NCBI RefSeq assembly: GCF_026167665.1
Contig: NZ_CP098740.1
Span: 744,001 to 808,000, forward strand
Direction: 5' to 3'
From: Streptomyces drozdowiczii
Lineage (GTDB): Bacteria > Actinomycetota > Actinomycetes > Streptomycetales > Streptomycetaceae
Length of the DNA stretch: 64,000 bases
The notes beneath the pieces are model-generated. The model was not told the origin of the DNA. It worked only from the letters and a program-made list of their open reading frames with translations, and searched no databases. Positions 39,590-47,381 of this stretch are shown piece by piece; position 1 is the first letter of the stretch; every line of letters starts with the position of its first letter. The position numbers were made by a program, and so were the translations under genes.

Positions 39590-40267
39590 TCAGCCGGTGG
39601 CCTCGCGCAGGGCCCTGCGGCAGAGGGCGTCCGCCCTGCGCGTCGTCTCCGGCTGCCGGAACTCCCGGGCGAGCGCGAGGGTGTGCGCGACGGCGTTGTC
39701 CAGACCGGTGCGGTGCCCGACCGAGACGTAGACCGGTTTGGTGCCGGTCCGGGTGCGCAGGGCCCGGCCGACCTCCTCCGCCCCGTCCAGCAGCGGCGAC
39801 TGGTCCCCGCGCTGCGGTCCCGGCGGCTCGTGGGTGAAGGTGAACGGGTTCTTGGCGACGCCGATGACCGGGAGCCCGGTGAGGACGCCGAGGTGGCTGG
39901 CGAGGCCGAAGCGGCGGGGGTGGGCCCTGCCGTACCCGTCGCAGACGACGAGCCCGGGGTCGGCGGCCAGGTTCTCCAGGGCGGCCAGGACGGTCGGGAT
40001 CTCGCGGAAGGCCAGCAGCCCCGGGACGTACGGGAAGCTGACCCGGCCGACCGCGGTCGCCTCCTCCACCACCTCCAGCGTCGCGGCGTCGAGCACGACG
40101 GCCGCCGCCGCCACGATGTCCCGGTCGTCGTCGTAGGCGACGTCGACCCCGGTCACCCGGCCGGTCCCCGGCGGCGGGCCCGGCTCGTCGAGGACCACCC
40201 GGTCCCGCAGGGCGTCCTGGACGGCATGGGCCTCGGCGGCGTCGGAGGGCATGTGAAGCGCTGTCAT
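39590..40267 (-). CDS. nfi: endonuclease V (deoxyinosine-specific)
   Basis: 225 residues. Catalytic acid in GVDVAYDD (about residue 42), the lesion-recognition PYVPGLLAFREIP wedge (about 80), VCDGYGRAHPRRFGLASHLG with the second Asp/His (about 110), and VAKN (about 138). All typical Endo V positions are present. It nicks DNA (or RNA) one nucleotide 3' of inosine. Convergent with the reductase gene; only 3 bp separate their stop codons. Confidence 0.92.
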   Translation of the reverse strand: MTALHMPSDAAEAHAVQDALRDRVVLDEPGPPPGTGRVTGVDVAYDDDRDIVAAAAVVLDAATLEVVEEATAVGRVSFPYVPGLLAFREIPTVLAALENLAADPGLVVCDGYGRAHPRRFGLASHLGVLTGLPVIGVAKNPFTFTHEPPGPQRGDQSPLLDGAEEVGRALRTRTGTKPVYVSVGHRTGLDNAVAHTLALAREFRQPETTRRADALCRRALREATG

Positions 40268-40320
40268 GGTGCGCCCACCCTAGGGCCTGTCCGGCGGATC
40301 ATGGCCGGTAGCCTGAGCAG

Positions 40321-40614
40321 ATGTTCGTACTTGAGCTGTCCTACACCGCCCCGCTGGAGCGCGTCGACGCCGCGCTGGACGCGCACGTCGCCTGGCTCGA
40401 CCGGCAGTACGCGGCCGGGGTGTTCATCGCCTCCGGGCGCAAGAACCCCCGGGACGGCGGGGTGATCCTCGCGGTCGGGGAGGACCGGGCGGCGATCGAA
40501 CGGCTGGCGGCGAGCGACCCGTTCGTGGTCGAGGGCGTCTGCGCGTACCGGATCACCGAGTTCATCGCCACCAAGACCTCGGACGCGCTCGCCCCGTACC
40601 GCCAGCGGCTCTGA
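40321..40614 (+). CDS. YciI family protein
   Basis: 97 residues, ferredoxin-like fold. N-terminal LELSYTAPLERVDAALDAHVAWLDRQ contains the His-Asp/Arg set of YciI proteins (His22 in DAHVAWL), then GRKNPRDGGVILAV and a C-terminal AYRITEFIATK strand. Function of the family is mostly unknown; some members are small dehalogenases or bind metabolites. Stands alone, divergent from endonuclease V. Confidence 0.88.
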   Translation: MFVLELSYTAPLERVDAALDAHVAWLDRQYAAGVFIASGRKNPRDGGVILAVGEDRAAIERLAASDPFVVEGVCAYRITEFIATKTSDALAPYRQRL

Positions 40615-40764
40615 CGGGTGCTCCGCCCGTAACGGGGCAGGTGAACAGGCAGCGGTGTGCGCGGTGATGCAGCTCACGCCGTCTCCCGGTGCACGGATCG
40701 GCGGCTTCCGTCGTCTCTACGGGTGTCGGGAACCGTTCGTCCGGTCGCGAGAGGGAGCAGGTTC

Positions 40765-41178
40765 GTGTCCACGGTCATCGAACAGTCCGTACAGGCCCGC
40801 ATGGTGGCGTCCGCGCCGCAGATGGAGACGCTGCCCGCCGTCCTGAGCTACGACCGGGCGGACCCCTTCGCCGTACGCATGGCGTTCCCGGCGCCGGCGA
40901 CGCTGGAAGGGACCGAGGTGTCCTGGCAGTTCTCCCGGGACCTGCTCGCCGCCGGGATGGAGGTCCCGTCCGGGCTCGGGGATGTACGGGTCAGGCCGTT
41001 CGGCTACGACCGCACGGTGCTGGAGTTCCACGCCGCCGAGGGGATCGCGATGGTGCATGTGCGCACCGCGGATCTGCGGCGGTTCCTGCGGCGGGCCCAG
41101 GAGCTGGTGCCCTGCGGCCACGAGTACCGGTTCCTCGACCTGGACCGGAATCTGACCGAGTTGTTCGGCTCCTGCTGA
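40765..41178 (+). CDS. SsgA-like (SALP) sporulation/cell division protein
   Basis: 137 residues from GTG 40765, with a purine-rich GGGAGCAGG upstream. SALP landmarks: LSYDRADPFAVRMAF (about residue 28), WQFSRDLLAAGMEVPSGLGDVRVRPF (about 55), and the C-terminal EYRFLDLDRNLTELF. SsgA-like proteins guide FtsZ, septum placement or cell-wall remodelling during aerial growth and sporulation. It is found only in sporulating actinomycetes, so it helps place the organism. Which SsgA-G member it is cannot be fixed from sequence alone. Confidence 0.88.
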   Translation: MSTVIEQSVQARMVASAPQMETLPAVLSYDRADPFAVRMAFPAPATLEGTEVSWQFSRDLLAAGMEVPSGLGDVRVRPFGYDRTVLEFHAAEGIAMVHVRTADLRRFLRRAQELVPCGHEYRFLDLDRNLTELFGSC

Positions 41179-41495
41179 TTCCGCGACCCGCTCGCACGCG
41201 GGGGCCGTTAATTCGATTGCTCCCTCCCCCGGCCCCGCGTAACGTTCCCGGTGTCCTTGTCGTCGCCGAATGGAGCAGGCCGTTGAAGGTCTGAGGTCCC
41301 GAGACACCGTGTCGCGTGCCATGACCGGCCTTTGCCGTGTCCGCGCGCCCGAGTGCGACCTCAGCTCTCCGAGCCGTCCTCCGCGACCAGGGCCTTCCCT
41401 CCGCACACCCGGAACTCCTCCCGGAACGCGTCGAATGCCAGTGGCCGGTGTCTCGTCCCGTTGCCCTGTCCTTCCTCGCAACCGGGAGATTCCTC
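41179..41495 (+). other. long leader region before the second ABC-F gene
   Basis: 317 bp with no convincing protein-coding gene. An in-frame extension of the ABC-F exists, but its codons (AGT, TCA, CGA, CTT, CGT) are unlike the genome's bias. With the promoter at 41217-41245 the transcript would have an untranslated leader of about 245 nt. A short frame MEQAVEGL-stop starts at ATG 41270. A leader of this length before an ABC-F gene suggests ribosome-mediated attenuation. Confidence 0.5.
41217..41245 (+). promoter_or_regulatory. promoter of the ABC-F gene
   Basis: -35-like TTGCTC (41217-41222), 17-bp spacer, -10-like TAACGT (41240-41245). Confidence 0.5.
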
Positions 41496-43127
41496 ATGTC
41501 TACCCCCACCGCCCACATCACCTGTTCCGCGCTTTCCCTGGTCTGGCCCGACGGCGGCCGGGCCCTGGACGGCCTCGATCTCTCCGTGGGCCCCGGCCGC
41601 ACGGGGCTCATCGGCCTCAACGGGGCCGGAAAATCGACCCTGCTCCGGCTGCTGGCCGGGGAACTCGCGCCCACCGAGGGCCGGATCAGCGTCTCCGGTG
41701 ACGTGGGATATCTGCCGCAGAACCTGGTCCTGAACACGGAGTTGCGCGTCGACGCGGCGCTCGGGATCGAGACGGCCCGCGCGGCGCTGCACGCCATCGA
41801 GGCCGGTGACGTCGGCGAGGAGCACTTCGCCGCCGTCGGCGACGACTGGGACGTCGAGGAGCGGGCCCGCGCCACCCTCGACGGACTCGGCCTCGGCCAC
41901 ATCGGGCTCGACCGCACCATCGGCGAGATGTCGGGCGGCGAGTGCGTGCTGCTGCGGCTCGCCGCGCTGCTGCTGGCCCGGCCCGACGTGCTGCTGCTCG
42001 ACGAGCCGACGAACAACCTCGACGTCTACGCCAGGCAGCGACTGTACGCGGCGGTCGACGCCTGGCAGGGGGTGCTCGTCCTCGTCAGCCACGACCGGGA
42101 ACTCCTGGAGCGGGTCGACCGGATCGCCGACCTGCGGGACTCCACCGTCACCTGGTACGGCGGCAACCTCTCCGCGTACGAGGAGGCGCTGGCCGTCGAG
42201 CAGGAGGCGGCCGAGCGCATGGTCCGCGTCGCCGAGGCCGACATGAAGCGGCAGAAGCGCGAACTGGCCCAGGCGCAGGTGAAACTGGCCCGGCGCAAGC
42301 GGTACGGGCAGAAGATGTACGAGCAGAAGCGCGAGCCCAAGATCGCCATGGGGGCGCGCAAACGGGCCGCCCAGGAGTCCGCGGGCAAGCACCGGATCAT
42401 GCACGCGGAGCGGCTGGCCGAGGCGAAGGAGCGCCTGGACGACGCCGTCGAGCTGGTCCGCGACGACGCCGAGATCCGGGTCGAGCTGCCGCACACCCGG
42501 GTCCATCCGGGCCGGGGCGTCCTGGTCCTGCGCGATCTGGAACTCGCTTTCGGGGCACGGGTGCGGGGCCAGTACGAGGTGCGCGGTCCGGAGCGCATCG
42601 CGCTGGTGGGGCGCAACGGGGCGGGCAAGACCACGCTGCTCCGCACGCTCGCCGGCGAGCTGGCACCGGTGTCCGGGGAAGCGGTGACCGAGGTCCCGCT
42701 GCGCTTCCTGCCCCAGCGGCTCGACGTCCTGGACGACGGGCTGAGCGTGGTGGAGAACGTGGCGAAATTCGCCCCGGACGCCACCAACAACCACATCAGG
42801 GCGAGGCTCGCGCACTTCCTCTTCCGGGGTGCGCGGGCGGACCGGGCGGCGGGGACGCTGTCGGGCGGGGAGCGGTTCCGGGCGGCGCTGGCCGCGCTGC
42901 TGCTGGCAGAGCCCGCGCCCCAGCTGCTGATGCTGGACGAGCCGACGAACAACCTCGACCTGGCGAGCGTACGGCGGCTGACCGAGGCGCTCGACGCGTA
43001 CGAGGGGGCGCTCGTGGTGGCCAGCCACGACGTGCCGTTCCTTGAATCGCTGGGGATCACCCGCTGGCTGCTGCTCGACGGCGAGCTGCGGGACACCACG
43101 GCCGAGGAGGTGCGTGCCGGGCTCTGA
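41496..43127 (+). CDS. ABC-F family ATP-binding protein (resistance-type candidate)
   Basis: 543 residues from ATG 41496. Two nucleotide-binding domains: Walker [10 protein letters not shown] (about residue 40), signature MSGGE, Walker [11 protein letters not shown]; second Walker [10 protein letters not shown], signature LSGGE, Walker [11 protein letters not shown]. Between them is a long charged linker (about residues 230-300, [19 protein letters not shown]), the region that reaches the peptidyl-transferase centre in ribosome-protection proteins. No membrane segment. The long 5' leader favours an inducible resistance or stress role. Confidence 0.92.
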   Translation: MSTPTAHITCSALSLVWPDGGRALDGLDLSVGPGRTGLIGLNGAGKSTLLRLLAGELAPTEGRISVSGDVGYLPQNLVLNTELRVDAALGIETARAALHAIEAGDVGEEHFAAVGDDWDVEERARATLDGLGLGHIGLDRTIGEMSGGECVLLRLAALLLARPDVLLLDEPTNNLDVYARQRLYAAVDAWQGVLVLVSHDRELLERVDRIADLRDSTVTWYGGNLSAYEEALAVEQEAAERMVRVAEADMKRQKRELAQAQVKLARRKRYGQKMYEQKREPKIAMGARKRAAQESAGKHRIMHAERLAEAKERLDDAVELVRDDAEIRVELPHTRVHPGRGVLVLRDLELAFGARVRGQYEVRGPERIALVGRNGAGKTTLLRTLAGELAPVSGEAVTEVPLRFLPQRLDVLDDGLSVVENVAKFAPDATNNHIRARLAHFLFRGARADRAAGTLSGGERFRAALAALLLAEPAPQLLMLDEPTNNLDLASVRRLTEALDAYEGALVVASHDVPFLESLGITRWLLLDGELRDTTAEEVRAGL

Positions 43128-43139
43128 CAGGGGGACAAG

Positions 43140-43170
43140 GGGGGTGTGCGCCGGGCCGGCGCACACCCCC
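43140..43170 (+). terminator. strong hairpin terminator after the ABC-F gene
   Basis: 15-bp perfect stem (43140-43154 and 43156-43170, GGGGGTGTGCGCCGG and complement) around one base, 12 bp after the stop, followed by TCTTCGGGCTTTCGTC. Confidence 0.8.
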
Positions 43171-43218
43171 TCTTCGGGCTTTCGTCACACAGAGTGAGTG
43201 ACGCTCGCCCGTTCGGGC

Positions 43219-43248
43219 TTGGCCAGAGCCTTACCGCCGCTTTAACCT
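43219..43248 (+). promoter_or_regulatory. promoter of the acyl-ACP desaturase gene
   Basis: -35-like TTGGCC (43219-43224), 18-bp spacer, -10 TAACCT (43243-43248). The -10 overlaps the start of the nested palindrome. Confidence 0.55.
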
Positions 43249-43277
43249 ACGGTCTCGTAACCTACGAAGCCGTAGGT
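43245..43277. promoter_or_regulatory. nested palindromic operator at the desaturase promoter
   Basis: Two inverted repeats share one centre (43261): outer arms ACCTACGG (43245-43252) and CCGTAGGT (43270-43277), inner arms TCGTA (43255-43259) and TACGA (43263-43267). The 33-bp dyad begins inside the -10 box and ends 26 bp before the GTG start. This is the look of a TetR-family operator for a lipid-responsive repressor. Confidence 0.7.
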
Positions 43278-43302
43278 AGTCCTCCCGTCCCCAGGAGCCC
43301 TC

Positions 43303-44277
43303 GTGACCCTTACTTCTCCCCATCTCGGCAGTTCACAGGCGTGGACCGATGCCCACCTCCTGTTCGCGCTGGAAGAGGTGGTCGAGAAGGAGCTCAACCG
43401 GCATCTCAAGGTCGCCAAGGACTGGATGCCGCACGAGTACGTCCCCTTCTCCGACGGGCGCAACTTCCCCGGCGTCTTCGAGGACGGCGAGGCGTGGCAG
43501 GCCGAACAGTCCAAGGTCACCGACATCGGCAAGATCGCGCTCGTGGTCAACCTCCTCACCGAGGACAACCTCCCCAGCTACCACCACGAGATCGCCACGC
43601 TCTTCGGCCGCGACGGCGCCTGGGGCACCTGGGTGCACCGCTGGACGGCCGAGGAGGGGCGGCACGGCATCGTGATGCGGGACTACCTGCTCACCTCGCG
43701 CGCCGTCGACCCGGACAAGCTGGAGCAGTTCCGGATGGCGCACATGGCCGAGGGCTTCGAGTCCGACAACCGGCACTCGATGCTGCACTCCGTGGCCTAT
43801 GTGGCCTTCCAGGAGCTGGCGACCCGCGTCTCCCACCGCAACACCGGGCACCAGTCGGGCGACCCGGTCTGCGACCGCATGCTGGCCCGCATCGCGACCG
43901 ACGAGAACCTGCACATGGTCTTCTACCGCAACCTGCTGGGCGCGGCCTTCCAGCTGGCCCCGGACCTGACGATGCAGTCCGTGCGGGACGTCGTCGTCAA
44001 CTTCCGGATGCCCGGCCACGGCATGCCCGGCTTCGAGCGGGCCGCCGCGCAGATGGCGATCGGCGAGATCTACAACATGCGCATCCACCACGACGACGTC
44101 ATCCAGCCGGTGCTGCGCTATCTGAAGGTGCTCGACATCGACGGCCTGGGCCCGGAGGGCCTGAAGGCGCAGGAGGAGCTGGGCCTGTACATGCACGGCC
44201 TGGACACCGAGGCCGCGAAGTTCGACGAGAAGCTGGCGGCCCGGAAGGCCCGGATGGCCGCCCGCGCCCAGGGCTGA
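43303..44277 (+). CDS. acyl-[acyl-carrier-protein] desaturase
   Basis: 324 residues from GTG 43303, AGGAG 6 bp upstream. Soluble di-iron desaturase of the stearoyl-ACP 9-desaturase type: iron-ligand glutamates and histidines in ALEEVVEKEL, EDNLPSYHHEI, TAEEGRHGIVMRDYL and DENLHMVFYRN. Introduces a cis double bond into acyl-ACP using O2 and reduced ferredoxin. Controls membrane fluidity; expression is probably repressed through the nested palindrome. Confidence 0.93.
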   Translation: MTLTSPHLGSSQAWTDAHLLFALEEVVEKELNRHLKVAKDWMPHEYVPFSDGRNFPGVFEDGEAWQAEQSKVTDIGKIALVVNLLTEDNLPSYHHEIATLFGRDGAWGTWVHRWTAEEGRHGIVMRDYLLTSRAVDPDKLEQFRMAHMAEGFESDNRHSMLHSVAYVAFQELATRVSHRNTGHQSGDPVCDRMLARIATDENLHMVFYRNLLGAAFQLAPDLTMQSVRDVVVNFRMPGHGMPGFERAAAQMAIGEIYNMRIHHDDVIQPVLRYLKVLDIDGLGPEGLKAQEELGLYMHGLDTEAAKFDEKLAARKARMAARAQG

Positions 44278-44344
44278 CCGCGCGGAAGGGAACCCGTGGT
44301 GCGTGGCGTACGGGAGGGCGATGCGGGGACCGTACGCTGTGCCG

Positions 44345-45271
44345 GTGAAACCTGTGACCCGCTTCGTTCTGATCGGTGCGCCGCTGGCGATAGCCGTCGC
44401 CCTCGTCTTCAACACCGGCGGCGACGACGCCGGGCTGCCCACGGACTCCCCGAAGGCCGCCGAGGCGTCGGCCACCGGGCCGGTGAACCCGGATCCGTTC
44501 GCGGCGGCGGACGAGGAGGAGCGCGCCGAGATGAACAAGCGGGTCGGCCGGGCCCCGGCCGGGCTCGCCGCGCCGAGGATGCGCGAGATCGCGTGGGAGC
44601 TGCTGGCCAGCGCGGAGGGCTCGACGCTGGACTGGCGCACCCAGTACGCGACGATCGAGGACAGCGGCGACGGCACCGGTTACGCGGCCGGGCTCGTCGG
44701 TTTCTGCTCCGGTACGCACGACATGCTGACGTTCGTCGAGGCGTTCACTAAGGACCACCCGGACAACCCGCTCGCCCCGTATCTCCCCGCGCTCCGCAAG
44801 GTGGACGGGACCGGGTCGCACGAGGGCCTGGACCCCGGGTTCACGGGCGCGTGGAAGAAGGCGGCCGAGGACCCGGCGTTCCGCGAGGCGCAGGAGGAGG
44901 TCCGGGACAAGCAGTACTTCGAGCCGGCGGTGCGCCTCGCGAAGCTGGACGGGCTCGGCGCGCTGGGCCAGTTCATCTACTTCGACACCATGGTGCTCCA
45001 GGGGCCCGGGCACGAGGCGGACTCCTTCTACGGCATCCGGCAGGCGGCGCTGGCCGAGGCGGACACGGTCGCGGAGGGCGGCGACGAGTCGGCGTACCTG
45101 GACATCTTCCTGGACACCGCGCGGGCCGTGATGAAGTCCAAGAAGAACCAGAAGCACGACACCTCGCGCATCGACACCGCGCAGCGCGTCTTCCTGGAGG
45201 ACGGGAACCTCGGCCTGGAGCCGCCGCTGACCTGGAAGATGTACGGGGAGACGTTCCGTATCCCGTCCTGA
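44345..45271 (+). CDS. GH46 chitosanase
   Basis: About 308 residues from GTG 44345; in-frame alternatives at ATG 44321 and GTG 44303 would lengthen the N-terminus before the signal sequence. The sequence KPVTRFVLIGAPLAIAVALVF is a signal peptide or anchor. Catalytic glutamate in LLASAEGSTLDW and aspartate in SGDGTGYAAGLVGFCSGT match the GH46 pair (Glu22/Asp40 in the N174 enzyme). An inverting endo-chitosanase secreted to degrade chitosan. Length after signal removal is slightly longer than the classic enzyme because of an acidic linker (residues 30-60). Confidence 0.92.
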   Translation: MKPVTRFVLIGAPLAIAVALVFNTGGDDAGLPTDSPKAAEASATGPVNPDPFAAADEEERAEMNKRVGRAPAGLAAPRMREIAWELLASAEGSTLDWRTQYATIEDSGDGTGYAAGLVGFCSGTHDMLTFVEAFTKDHPDNPLAPYLPALRKVDGTGSHEGLDPGFTGAWKKAAEDPAFREAQEEVRDKQYFEPAVRLAKLDGLGALGQFIYFDTMVLQGPGHEADSFYGIRQAALAEADTVAEGGDESAYLDIFLDTARAVMKSKKNQKHDTSRIDTAQRVFLEDGNLGLEPPLTWKMYGETFRIPS

Positions 45272-45301
45272 TCCCGGTCTCGCGGCGGCCCTGGCCAACT
45301 C

Positions 45302-46885
45302 CTAGGCGCGGGCGTCCTGCCGGATCAGCTCGGCGGCCTTCTCGGCGATGGCGACCGTGGGCGCGTGGGTGTGCCCCCGGGTGATGCGCGGCATGACCGA
45401 GGCGTCGACCACGCGCAGGCCCCGGACGCCGCGCACCCGGAGCCGGGGGTCGGTGACCGATCCGGGGTCCTCGCCCATCCGGCAGGTGCCGACGGGGTGG
45501 TAGAGGGTTTCCGCCCCGGTCCGGATCGCCTCGGCCAGGCGGTCGTCGTCCACCTCGCCCGGGTAGTGGCCCATGGGCGTCGAGGTGTGCGGGGCGAGAG
45601 CCGTGTGGGCGAAGAGCCGTTCGGCGTGGCGGACGCCGTCCATCATGCGCCGCAGATCGGTCTCGGCCGCGAGATAGCCCGGGTCGATGCGGAGGGCGGA
45701 GCGGGGGTCCGGGTGGTCCGTGTCCAGGGTGATGCGGCCGGTGCTCTCGGGCTGGAGGAGGACCACGCCGATCGTGACGCCGTGTTCCGTGGGCGGGGTG
45801 AGCCCGTGGTCGATGAACGGCGCCGGGGCGAAGATCAGTTCGAGGTCCGGGGCGGCCGGTGCGGCGGCGCTGCGGACGAAGGCGACGGCCTCCGCCAGGT
45901 TGGAGCTGAGCGGTCCGCGTCCGGTGAGCAGGTAGCGGGCGATGTTCACCGGGGTGTCGGCGCCCGTCATGGTGACCGGGCGCGGGCAGTGCAGGGTGAC
46001 CGCGAAGGACAGGTGGTCCTGGAGGTTGCGGCCGACGTCCGGTGAGGCGGCGCGCACCTCGACGCCGGCGCGGCGCAGTTCCCCGGGGTCGCCGATGCCC
46101 GAGCGCAGCAGCAGGTGCGGAGAGCCGATGGCACCGGCGCTGAGGATCACCTCGCGGCGGGCGGTGAGGGTGCCGGAGCTCTCGGTCTGCACACCGGTGG
46201 CCCGGTCGCCGTCGAAGGCGAGGGCGCGGACGCGGGTGTGCGGGAGGATGTCCAGATTGGCGCGGCGGGCGGCCGGTCCGAGGTAGCCGTCGGCCGCGCT
46301 CCAGCGCCGCCCGCGCCACTGGTTGACGGGGGTGAGGGCGACCCCGCTGTGGTCGGGCGCGTTCAGCTCGGGCAGGAATGTCAGGCCGTCGTCGCGGCAG
46401 GCGGTGACGAAGTCGGCGGTCAGCGGGGACGGGCTGCGGGGCGGCGCGATGTGCAGCGGGCCCTCGGTGCCGTACACCGTGGTGTCGCCGACCGGTCCCG
46501 ACCAGCGCTCGGCGCGCCGGAAGTAGGGCACGATCGCGTCGTGGCCCCAGTCCGGCCCGGCGGACGCCGCCCACGCGTCGTAGTCGTCGCGGTGGCCGCG
46601 TACCCACATCATGGCGTTGATCGAGGAGGAGCCGCCCAGGCTGTGGCCGCGCGGCCAGAACAGCTCACGGCCGCCGAGCGCGGGCTGCTTCACCGTGCTG
46701 AAGTCCCAGTCGAACGGGGTCTTGAACAACTGCGGGAAGGCGGCCGGGATCCGGATCTCCCGCTTGCGGTCGGGTCCGCCGGACTCGACGAGGGCGACCC
46801 GCACGGTGGGGTCCTCGGACAGCCGCGCGGCCAGCACGCAGCCGGCCGAACCCGCCCCGACGACGACGTAGTCGTACGCGCTCAA
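45302..46885 (-). CDS. GMC family oxidoreductase (choline dehydrogenase-like)
   Basis: 527 residues. FAD motif YVVVGAGSAGCVLAARLSE at the N-terminus, GMC signature GHSLGGSSSINAMMWVRG (about residue 78), second signature region GAIGSPHLLLRSGIG (about 260), and C-terminal catalytic His in HPVGTCRMG (about 455) with the second His/Asn pair near GHTHAPTVAIAEKAAELI. An FAD alcohol oxidoreductase; substrate undetermined. Convergent with the chitosanase gene, 30 bp apart. Confidence 0.92.
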   Translation of the reverse strand: MSAYDYVVVGAGSAGCVLAARLSEDPTVRVALVESGGPDRKREIRIPAAFPQLFKTPFDWDFSTVKQPALGGRELFWPRGHSLGGSSSINAMMWVRGHRDDYDAWAASAGPDWGHDAIVPYFRRAERWSGPVGDTTVYGTEGPLHIAPPRSPSPLTADFVTACRDDGLTFLPELNAPDHSGVALTPVNQWRGRRWSAADGYLGPAARRANLDILPHTRVRALAFDGDRATGVQTESSGTLTARREVILSAGAIGSPHLLLRSGIGDPGELRRAGVEVRAASPDVGRNLQDHLSFAVTLHCPRPVTMTGADTPVNIARYLLTGRGPLSSNLAEAVAFVRSAAAPAAPDLELIFAPAPFIDHGLTPPTEHGVTIGVVLLQPESTGRITLDTDHPDPRSALRIDPGYLAAETDLRRMMDGVRHAERLFAHTALAPHTSTPMGHYPGEVDDDRLAEAIRTGAETLYHPVGTCRMGEDPGSVTDPRLRVRGVRGLRVVDASVMPRITRGHTHAPTVAIAEKAAELIRQDARA

Positions 46886-46982
46886 CTCGGCTTCTCCTCC
46901 AGGTCGACGCGGGTTCCGTCACGGCCACGAGGTCCGCGTACGGAAACGATGGAGGCCGAAGTCTCGCACGTACAAGGCCGTT

Positions 46983-47237
46983 TCAGGCCCGGTCGCGCCC
47001 CACTCTGCGCAGCCGCTCCCGCTCCTTCTCGGACAGGCCGCCCCAGACGCCGAAGCGCTCGTCGTTGTCGAGGGCGTATTCCAGACATGCCTGCCGCCCC
47101 TCGCAGGCGTTGCAGAGCTGCTTGGCCTCACGGGTGGAGCTGCCGGGGGCCGGGAAGAAGAACTCGGGCCCCGCCTGGGCGCACAGTGCTGTCTCCTGCC
47201 AGGAGAAGGCGGGATCGGTCGCGGTGTTGATCAGCAT
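46983..47237 (-). CDS. WhiB family iron-sulfur transcriptional regulator
   Basis: 84 residues from ATG 47237. Four cysteines for the [4Fe-4S] cluster: ALCAQAGPEFFF (first), then CNACEGRQAC (C-x2-C-x5-C). The tryptophan-containing turn FGVWGGLSEKERERL is complete, followed by the basic C-terminal DNA-binding tail RLRRVGRDRA. Closest in look to WhiB/Wbl proteins with an STREAK element. Wbl proteins sense redox or NO and partner with sigma factor domain 4. It is divergent from the SNF2-like helicase gene (144 bp between starts). Confidence 0.93.
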   Translation of the reverse strand: MLINTATDPAFSWQETALCAQAGPEFFFPAPGSSTREAKQLCNACEGRQACLEYALDNDERFGVWGGLSEKERERLRRVGRDRA

Positions 47238-47381
47238 GACGGCCACAGTGCCGTGCCGCGATAAACGACTGATCAACGCCGCGTCAATGGCGCGTCCGCC
47301 CGGCCGGGGCGCCGGTACCGCGTGGGACGATATGAGCCATCCTGCGCGGAGAGCGGCAGGGCCGGAGACAGAGGTACGTAC

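Noticed and set aside
41337..41495. In-frame N-terminal extension of the second ABC-F protein
   Set aside because: Codon use is atypical and the ABC-F homology begins right after ATG 41496.
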